Positions 1-6,180 of a stretch of DNA of 6,180 nucleotides are shown in pieces (the stretch's first letter is position 1; every line of letters starts with the position of its first letter). Under the pieces are notes generated by a model. It did no database searches, had not been told where the DNA came from, and was given only the letters and a program-made list of their open reading frames with translations. Location of the stretch: NCBI GenBank assembly GCA_945956975.1, contig CAMFKC010000157.1:1-6180 (forward strand), given 5' to 3'. Source of the stretch: an uncultured Methylocystaceae bacterium (GTDB lineage: Bacteria; Pseudomonadota; Alphaproteobacteria; Rhizobiales; Beijerinckiaceae). Both the position numbers and the translations under genes were made by a program.

Positions 1-2788
1 CATGGTCCACCGCGCCATAGGCCGGGAAACGGAATTCGAGCTGCGCCTTGTACCAGGTGGGATCGTAGTCGTAGCCGGCGTTGCGCAGGTCGGCCAGCAC
101 CGAGAGGAAATCCTCCCAGACGAAATGCGGCAGCATGAAGCGGTCGTGCAGCGCGGTTCCCCAACGCACGAGATCACCCTGCTGCGGCTCCTTCCAGAAC
201 ATCGAGATGAGCGCGCGGATGAGAAGCTGCTGAGCGAGCGCCATGCGCGCGTCCGGCGGCATTTCGAAGGCGCGGAACTCGATGAGGCCGAGGCGGCCGG
301 TCGTCGAATCCGGCGAATAGAGCTTGTCGATGCAGATTTCCGCGCGATGCGTGTTGCCCGTGACGTCGGTCAGCAGGTTGCGATAGAGGCGGTCGACCAC
401 CCAGGGGAAAGGCGTGGGCCCCTGCCCCGGCGCCGGCGTCTGGCCGAGCGCGATCTCCAGTTCGTAGAGCGTGTCGTGGCGCGCCTCGTCGACGCGCGGC
501 GCCTGGCTCGTCGGCCCGATGAAGAGGCCAGAGAAGAGATAGGACAGCGAGGGGTGGCGCTGCCAGTAGAGGATGATGCTCTTGAGCAGATCGGGCCGGC
601 GCAGGAAGGGCGAGTCGGCGGGCGAGGAGCCGCCGATGACGACATGCGCGCCGCCGCCGGTGCCGGTGTGGCGGCCGTCGATCATGAACTTGTCCGCGCC
701 GAGGCGGCACTCGCGCGCTTCGTTGTAGAGCGTGACGGTCGTGTCCACCGCTTCACGCCAGTTGCGCGCAGGTTGGATGTTGACCTCGATGACGCCGGGA
801 TCGGGCGTCGCCTTGATGACGTCGATGCGCGGATCGAAAGGCGGCGGATAGCCTTCGATATGCACCTTGGCGCCGAGCGCGCGCGCACAGTTCTCCACTG
901 TCTCGACGAGTTCGAGATAATCCTCGATCTGCTCGACCGGCGGCATGAACACGCAGAGCGCGCCGTCGCGGGGCTCGATCGTGAGCGCGGTGCGCACCGC
1001 GCCTTCCACCGCGACCTGCTCGATCTGGTCCTGCTGGCCGGCGCCTGCGGCCTGCGTGGCTTCCGTCTGCACGGCCTGGAAGCTGGCGGGCAATTCGCCG
1101 CGCGGCTCCAGCGGGTCCTGCGCATGGATGTAAGGGTATGCCGACGGCGGCACCCACGGCAGCGACGACAGCGGGAGGCGGAAGCCGACCGGCGAGTCGC
1201 CCGGCGCGAGATAGAACTTGTCCTTGCGCAGCTTCCACTTTTCCGAGCGCCAGCGTCGGCCCTTGGCCTGCGCGTTCCAGCGCTGGATCGGAAGCACGAA
1301 GCCCGAGGGCGCTTCAAGCCCGCGATTGAAGGTGCGCTTCATTCGCTCGCGCGATTCGATGTCCTCGAGCTTGGAATCGTCGGTCGTGACGTTGGCGGGA
1401 AGCTCGGCAAGTTTCTTCGTCCAGTATTCCTCGTCCTCGTAGGCGGGCACGACATAATCGGCGCCGACGCCCAGTTCATCGGCCACCTTGCAGGCGACGA
1501 CGCCCGCCATTTCGACGGTCGCCTCCGGCGGATTGTCGACGGGCGCGATGAGGTCGGCGTCGCGCCAGATCGGCTGGCCGTCCTTGCGCCAGTAAAGCGC
1601 GAGCGCCCAGCGCGGCAGGCTCTCGCCGGGATACCATTTGCCCTGCCCGTAATGCAGTAGGCCGCCCGGCGCGAATTTGTCGCGCAGGCGGCGGATGAGC
1701 TTGTCGGCGAGGCCCTTCTTGGTCGGGCCGACGGCGCCCGTGTTCCATTCGTCCGACTGGAAATCGTCAATCGAGACGAAGGTCGGCTCGCCGCCCATGG
1801 TGAGGCGCACGTCGTTGGCGACGAGATCGCGATCGACCGCCTCGCCCAGAGCATCGAGCCGCGCCCAGTCCGCGTCGTCGAACGGCCGCGTGATGCGCGG
1901 CGCCTCGTCGATGCGGTCGACGTGCATTTCGAAATGGAAGGTCGTCTGCGCGAAATCGACCATGCCTTCGATCGGCGCCGCCGAGCGGTAATGCGGCGTG
2001 GCGGCGAGCGGCAGATGCCCCTCTGCGCACAGCAGTCCCGAGGTGGCGTCGAGGCCGATCCAGCCGGCGCCGGGCACGTAGACTTCGGCCCAGGCGTGCA
2101 GGTCGGTGAAATCGTGATCGGCGCCCTGCGGCCCTTCGATGGTCGTGAGGTCCGGCTTCAACTGGATGAGGTAGCCGGAGACGAAGCGCGCTGCGAGGCC
2201 GAGGCGGCGGAAGATCTGCACCAGCGTCCAGGCACTGTCGCGGCAGGAGCCCGAACGCAGCGTCAGCGTCTCGTCGGGCGTCTGCACGCCCGGCTCCATG
2301 CGGATGACGTAGCGGATGTCCTTATGCAACTGGAGGTTTAGGTCGACCAGAAAATTCGTGAGCTGCTTTTGCTCGCGCGGAATGCCGGCGACATAGGCGT
2401 CGAGCGCGGCCCCGCAGGGCTCGAGTTCGAGATAGGGCGCGAGCTCGGCAGCGAGATTGGGCTCGTAGACGAAGGGGAACGTCTCGGCGTAGGGCTCGAT
2501 GAAGAAATCGAAGGGATTCCACGTCGCCATTTCCGCGACGAGATCAACCTCGATCGACAGATGATCCGAAGTCTCCGGAAAAACGCAGCGGGCCTGCCAA
2601 TTGCCGTGCGGATCCTGCTGCCAGTTCTCGAAATGGTTGTCCGGCAGGACCTTGAGCGAATAGCTCAGCACCTTGGTCCGGCAGTGCGGCGCAGGCCGCA
2701 ACCGGATGACCTGCGGCCCGATCGCGACCCGCCGGTCGTAGGCGTAGGAGGTGAAGTGGCGCAGCGCGACCTTGATAGCCAATGACAT
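1..2788 (-). CDS. Transglutaminase-like / DUF2126 putative amidoligase fusion protein (3' end beyond window)
   Basis: The frame is open for 929 codons from ATG at 2788 to the left edge, with no stop. Residues 1-100 (starting MSLAIKVALRHFTSYAYDR) match the N-terminal beta domain of bacterial transglutaminase-like proteins. The papain-like core follows, with a visible triad: Cys182 in SGSCRDSAW, His231 in DLHAWAEV and Asp247 in WIGLDATSG. From about residue 320 (RLTMGGEPTFVS) the DUF2126 region begins. Its motifs include HIEGYPPPFDPRID (643-656), IEVNIQPARNW (667-677), GRHTGTGGGAHVVIGG (705-720) and LIEFRAFEMPP (835-845). Pfam describes DUF2126 as a putative amidoligase of the glutamine-synthetase-like class. 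Family proteins are usually around 1,100 residues, so roughly 150-200 residues are missing at the left. No signal peptide is seen, so it is probably cytoplasmic. The substrate is unknown; peptide or isopeptide bond formation or hydrolysis is inferred from the domains. The start is set by the conserved N-terminus. The only Shine-Dalgarno-like sequence, GGGGA, abuts the ATG. An in-frame TTG at 2812 is the alternative, and a stop lies just above it (2828-2830). The gene is divergent from the metallopeptidase. Confidence 0.93.
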   Translation of the reverse strand, partial: MSLAIKVALRHFTSYAYDRRVAIGPQVIRLRPAPHCRTKVLSYSLKVLPDNHFENWQQDPHGNWQARCVFPETSDHLSIEVDLVAEMATWNPFDFFIEPYAETFPFVYEPNLAAELAPYLELEPCGAALDAYVAGIPREQKQLTNFLVDLNLQLHKDIRYVIRMEPGVQTPDETLTLRSGSCRDSAWTLVQIFRRLGLAARFVSGYLIQLKPDLTTIEGPQGADHDFTDLHAWAEVYVPGAGWIGLDATSGLLCAEGHLPLAATPHYRSAAPIEGMVDFAQTTFHFEMHVDRIDEAPRITRPFDDADWARLDALGEAVDRDLVANDVRLTMGGEPTFVSIDDFQSDEWNTGAVGPTKKGLADKLIRRLRDKFAPGGLLHYGQGKWYPGESLPRWALALYWRKDGQPIWRDADLIAPVDNPPEATVEMAGVVACKVADELGVGADYVVPAYEDEEYWTKKLAELPANVTTDDSKLEDIESRERMKRTFNRGLEAPSGFVLPIQRWNAQAKGRRWRSEKWKLRKDKFYLAPGDSPVGFRLPLSSLPWVPPSAYPYIHAQDPLEPRGELPASFQAVQTEATQAAGAGQQDQIEQVAVEGAVRTALTIEPRDGALCVFMPPVEQIEDYLELVETVENCARALGAKVHIEGYPPPFDPRIDVIKATPDPGVIEVNIQPARNWREAVDTTVTLYNEARECRLGADKFMIDGRHTGTGGGAHVVIGGSSPADSPFLRRPDLLKSIILYWQRHPSLSYLFSGLFIGPTSQAPRVDEARHDTLYELEIALGQTPAPGQGPTPFPWVVDRLYRNLLTDVTGNTHRAEICIDKLYSPDSTTGRLGLIEFRAFEMPPDARMALAQQLLIRALISMFWKEPQQGDLVRWGTALHDRFMLPHFVWEDFLSVLADLRNAGYDYDPTWYKAQLEFRFPAYGAVDH

Positions 2789-2855
2789 TCCCCGGCGTGG
2801 ACTTGCCCGCAAAATGCAGCAAAGCGGTCAGCGACGCCATGACTTTGGCGCCTGC

Positions 2856-2909
2856 TTTTTGGGCGGGGACAGCGAAAGCGGCCCGCGCGGACGGCGCCCG
2901 TCCCAAAAA
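2856..2909. repeat. Spaced inverted repeat (TTTTTGGG ... CCCAAAAA) in the divergent intergenic region
   Basis: TTTTTGGG at 2856-2863 is exactly complementary to CCCAAAAA at 2902-2909, with a 38-nt interval. A second pairing is possible within it: GGGAC at 2866-2870 with GTCCC at 2900-2904. It lies roughly midway between the two divergent starts, where a shared operator or a nucleoid-protein site could sit. The arm-to-arm distance is long for a terminator hairpin. With G/C-rich sequence all around, chance is a real alternative. Confidence 0.35.
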
Positions 2910-2972
2910 TGCGCCAGGCCAAACTTTTTGCCCGGCGGCGCGTTCAAACCGCGCATTCCTTCCGTTCTCCGA

Positions 2973-2978
2973 TACAAT
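2973..2978 (+). promoter_or_regulatory. Candidate -10 hexamer TACAAT for the metallopeptidase gene
   Basis: TACAAT matches five of six positions of the TATAAT consensus. It spans -12 to -7 relative to the A of the ATG at 2985, which would place the transcription start on the start codon itself. No purine-rich ribosome binding site precedes the ATG, consistent with a leaderless message. The expected -35 position (about 2950-2955, CGCGCA) does not resemble TTGACA. This weakens the call. Confidence 0.3.
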
Positions 2979-2984
2979 CGAGCC

Positions 2985-4007
2985 ATGCGACACCTTTCCT
3001 GCCCTGCCTGCGGAAACCGCGTTTTCTTCGAGAACTACGCTTGCCTCTCCTGCGGGACGCAATTTTCGTTCTCCGCCGACCTAGGACAGATGGCGCCGCT
3101 GTTCGGCGACGGGGCCATCGCGGCCTGCGGCAATCGAAGCCAATTCGTTTGCAACTGGGCGACGGAGGATGGACAGGCGCTCTGCAAGTCCTGCCGGCTC
3201 GACAGCGTGATCCCGAACCTGTCGTTTCAGGGCAATCCCGAACGGTGGCGGAAGATCGAACAGGCCAAGCGGCGCGTGATCTACGATCTGATCCGCCTCG
3301 GCCTTCCCGTCGAACCGCGCGGCGCGAGCGACGGGCTCGGCCTGACCTTCCATTTCCTGTCAGCCGATCTGACTGCTGCGCCGGTGATGACGGGCCACGA
3401 TTCCGGCCTCGTCACGCTCGACATAGCCGAGGCTGACGACGATGTGCGCGAGCAGCGCCGCACGCTGATGCACGAGCCCTATCGCACGCTCGTCGGGCAT
3501 TTTCGGCACGAGCTGGCGCATTACTATTTCGAGCGCCTGGTGCTGCATTCCAGCGACATACAGGCGTGCCGCTTCATTTTCGGCGACGAGCGCGCCGATT
3601 ATCAGGAGGCGCTGCAACGTCACTACCAGAACGGCGCGCCGCCGGACTGGCAGCAGCATTTCATCAGCGCCTATGCCTCGTCGCATCCCTACGAGGATTG
3701 GGCCGAGACCTTCGCGCATTTCGTGCATATCGTCGCGACCATGGACACCGCGCTCGATCTCGGCTTCGGCGGCAAGATATCGGAGCAGGTCGCCGATCCA
3801 TACGACACTGAGGACTTCGACGCGCTGATAAAGGCTTTCGTGCCGATTTCCGAGAAGGTGAACGAGATCAATCGCTCAATGGGCCAGCCCGATATGTATC
3901 CTTTCGTTCTGAGCGACGAGGTGAAGGGCAAGCTTCACTTCATCCACATGATCGTCGCGAAGAATGCGCGCGCGATCACGCAGCAGGATCACAACGCGGC
4001 TGCCTGA
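2985..4007 (+). CDS. Zinc-ribbon putative zinc-binding metallopeptidase (COG4307-like)
   Basis: This is a 340-residue protein without signal peptide or membrane segments, so probably cytoplasmic. The N-terminus carries cysteine pairs typical of zinc ribbons: C6/C9 (CPAC) with C20/C23 (CLSC), then C48, C56 and C67/C70 (CKSC). The catalytic part has HELAH at 175-179 (HFRHELAHYYFERL), where the two histidines and Glu176 form a metalloprotease site. A conserved EDWAETFAHFVH stretch (237-248) likely supplies the third zinc ligand, probably Glu241. The segment FGDERADYQEALQRHYQNG (199-217) is also characteristic, as I recall the family. The layout matches the 'putative zinc-binding metallo-peptidase' family (a zinc-ribbon domain followed by Peptidase_Mx), and the length is as expected. 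The substrate is unknown. The frame stays open upstream to about 2751, but ATG 2985 is chosen because MRHLSCPACGNRVFFEN begins the conserved ribbon and the upstream residues are low-complexity noise overlapping the divergent gene. Divergence from a transglutaminase-amidoligase gene suggests a joint role in peptide modification (inference). Confidence 0.92.
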   Translation: MRHLSCPACGNRVFFENYACLSCGTQFSFSADLGQMAPLFGDGAIAACGNRSQFVCNWATEDGQALCKSCRLDSVIPNLSFQGNPERWRKIEQAKRRVIYDLIRLGLPVEPRGASDGLGLTFHFLSADLTAAPVMTGHDSGLVTLDIAEADDDVREQRRTLMHEPYRTLVGHFRHELAHYYFERLVLHSSDIQACRFIFGDERADYQEALQRHYQNGAPPDWQQHFISAYASSHPYEDWAETFAHFVHIVATMDTALDLGFGGKISEQVADPYDTEDFDALIKAFVPISEKVNEINRSMGQPDMYPFVLSDEVKGKLHFIHMIVAKNARAITQQDHNAAA

Positions 4008-4028
4008 ACCTGCGCGGCGACCGGCGGA

Positions 4029-4457
4029 CTAGCGCGGCCAGCACCGTGCATGTTTCGACGTCGTACCGAACGCGACGTCATGCATGATGCGCCCGGGCAG
4101 GAGCGTGAAGGCGCCGGCGATGATCAGGGCCGATACGTAGAGGCTCGTCATGATCCGCGCGTGGCGCGGGATATTGTGAGTGCGCGCGGCGACGAGCCCG
4201 ACGGGCAGCAGCATGAGGGTCAGCGCCGTCACAAGATGAATGGCGCTGAACGGGCCGAAACTGCAAGTCGTGTTGATGACCAGCGAGCTGAGGGAGACGC
4301 CCGCCATCAACGCGGCCCAGACCCAGCCGCGCAGGCGATGGCCGCGCGTTCCCTTCGCGCGCAGCAATTGCCACAGACCCAGAACGAGCGCCGCGACCGC
4401 GGCAAACGTGTGTATCCGGATTTCGAGGGCGGCTTGCAGGAGCGGTTGCAGCGACAT
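4029..4457 (-). CDS. DUF2306 family four-helix integral membrane protein
   Basis: This 142-residue hydrophobic protein has four predicted membrane helices, at about residues 15-33, 45-63, 71-91 and 105-121. Family-typical motifs are IHTFAAVAALVLGLWQLLRAKGT (His16) starting at residue 15, HRLRGWVWAALMA (40-52) with the His-Arg and Gly-Trp pairs, SAIHLVTALTLM (71-82) and RHARIMTSLYVSALIIAGAFTLLPGR from residue 98. These match DUF2306 (COG5395-like predicted membrane proteins), whose function is unknown. The recurring histidines near membrane boundaries (16, 40, 74, 99) are conserved-looking, but no cofactor can be claimed. It begins 59 bp downstream of the hpaE-like gene in the same direction, so read-through from that gene is possible. 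Its own ribosome binding site is weak (GGCTCGG before the ATG). Its stop lies 21 bp from the end of the convergent metallopeptidase gene, and I see no clear terminator hairpin between them. Confidence 0.88.
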   Translation of the reverse strand: MSLQPLLQAALEIRIHTFAAVAALVLGLWQLLRAKGTRGHRLRGWVWAALMAGVSLSSLVINTTCSFGPFSAIHLVTALTLMLLPVGLVAARTHNIPRHARIMTSLYVSALIIAGAFTLLPGRIMHDVAFGTTSKHARCWPR

Positions 4458-4516
4458 CGGCCGAGCCTAGCGCTTATGCGGCCCTCGTCCACAATCTTCG
4501 TTCGCGCGCTTGCCCG

Positions 4517-6019
<1,503 letters not shown>

Positions 6020-6026
6020 GGGCCGG

Positions 6027-6030
6027 CTCC
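6027..6030 (-). promoter_or_regulatory. Ribosome binding site GGAG of the hpaE-like gene
   Basis: On the minus strand GGAG lies seven bases before the ATG at 6019, an ideal Shine-Dalgarno spacing. It decides the start: another ATG, with its A at 6032, overlaps this element but is in a different frame and has no comparable site. Confidence 0.75.
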
Positions 6031-6049
6031 ATAGTATGAACGGCAGATG

Positions 6050-6063
6050 TTTAACTCGTTAAA
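6050..6063. promoter_or_regulatory. Perfect dyad TTTAACTCGTTAAA upstream of the hpaE-like gene, candidate operator
   Basis: TTTAAC and GTTAAA form a perfect 6+6 inverted repeat around a TC spacer. It lies 30 bp upstream of the ATG and is AT-rich amid GC-rich sequence. On the minus strand it overlaps TTAACG, which sits 18 bp from a CATACT hexamer (6033-6038). That pair would place the transcription start almost on the ribosome binding site, so the promoter call is doubtful. The size and symmetry suit a dimeric repressor such as a MarR-family regulator; hpa operons of enterobacteria are controlled by the MarR-type HpaR. The specific regulator here is unknown. Confidence 0.45.
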
Positions 6064-6140
6064 TGTCTTCCGGCAAGACGATGCGGCTCAGTTCGAGCCA
6101 GCGGCCATTTGTCCGGGATCAATGGACAGGCGTGCAGGAA

Positions 6141-6164
6141 CAATTTAACATGTGATGTAATTTG
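6141..6164. promoter_or_regulatory. Second AT-rich imperfect dyad upstream of the hpaE-like gene
   Basis: The arms CAATTTAACAT (6141-6151) and ATGTAATTTG (6155-6164) flank GTG and form an imperfect inverted repeat with one base offset. The left arm shares TTTAAC with the element at 6050-6063, displaced by 94 bp, which is close to nine helical turns. It may be a second operator for the same regulator or part of a promoter for a gene beyond the right edge. Symmetry is imperfect, so the call is tentative. Confidence 0.3.
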
Positions 6165-6180
6165 CGAGGCTCGCCACAGG

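Larger units (their letters stand above)
2789..2984. promoter_or_regulatory. Divergent intergenic region between the DUF2126 fusion gene and the metallopeptidase gene
   Basis: These 196 bp separate two outward-facing start codons, so both promoters probably lie here. The region holds A/T tracts (around 2856-2860, 2905-2909 and 2925-2929) that contrast with the GC-rich flanks. It also holds a spaced inverted repeat and a TACAAT hexamer close to the plus-strand start. No convincing -35/-10 pair was found for the minus-strand gene. Reading frames crossing the region are continuations of shadow frames. The regulatory role is inferred from gene orientation. Confidence 0.6.

Noticed and set aside
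2..1660. 552-codon plus-strand open frame
   Set aside because: It is exactly antisense to the DUF2126 fusion gene, whose frame gives recognisable conserved motifs throughout. The plus-strand translation is low-complexity Arg/Ala/Glu/Asp-rich and resembles no family. GC-rich coding DNA often leaves the antisense frame open.
2751..2984. Upstream extension of the metallopeptidase by 78 codons to a start at 2751
   Set aside because: The extension would overlap the start of the divergent gene and encodes non-conserved sequence. The family begins at the zinc ribbon just after ATG 2985.
4008..4028. Terminator between the convergent metallopeptidase and DUF2306 genes
   Set aside because: The 21-bp gap is G/C-rich, but I found no stable stem followed by a T tract on either strand.
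6063..6155. Small plus-strand ORF (ATG at 6063, about 30 codons, ending TGA)
   Set aside because: No ribosome binding site is visible, no family is recognised, and it overlaps the putative regulatory region of hpaE.
6051..6179. Minus-strand frame open from the right edge to TAA at 6051-6053, possibly the 3' end of an upstream gene
   Set aside because: The 42-residue translation resembles no known C-terminus, is poor in the expected codon bias and runs through the AT-rich dyads. It cannot be decided without sequence beyond the edge.

Overview
The window is GC-rich DNA with G or C at most third codon positions, no RNA genes and no mobile elements. The protein families present and the codon bias suggest an alphaproteobacterium, perhaps of the Hyphomicrobiales. 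That placement is inference, because no marker gene is present. Four protein genes fill almost all of the sequence. The many other long open frames are antisense shadows that the high GC content allows.

Left part (1-2788, minus strand): a large gene whose 3' end lies beyond the left edge. It encodes a bacterial transglutaminase-like cysteine hydrolase domain, with an apparently intact Cys-His-Asp triad, fused to a DUF2126 putative amidoligase domain. A 196-bp divergent intergenic region follows (2789-2984). Beyond it, on the plus strand, lies a zinc-ribbon metallopeptidase with an HELAH site (2985-4007). The divergent pair joins a predicted peptide-bond or isopeptide-bond former/cleaver to a predicted zinc protease. 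This is the least characterised and most interesting part of the window.

Right part (4029-6019, minus strand): an aldehyde dehydrogenase closely resembling HpaE, the 5-carboxymethyl-2-hydroxymuconate-semialdehyde dehydrogenase of homoprotocatechuate (4-hydroxyphenylacetate) meta-cleavage. A small four-helix DUF2306 membrane protein lies 59 bp downstream in the same direction and converges on the metallopeptidase gene with a 21-bp gap. The 161 bp upstream of the hpaE-like gene hold a good ribosome binding site and two AT-rich, dyad-like elements that are operator candidates. No other hpa gene is visible; any would lie beyond the right edge.

No functional link between the left pair and the right pair can be seen. 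The whole window reads as chromosomal metabolic and housekeeping-accessory DNA without signs of recent transfer.
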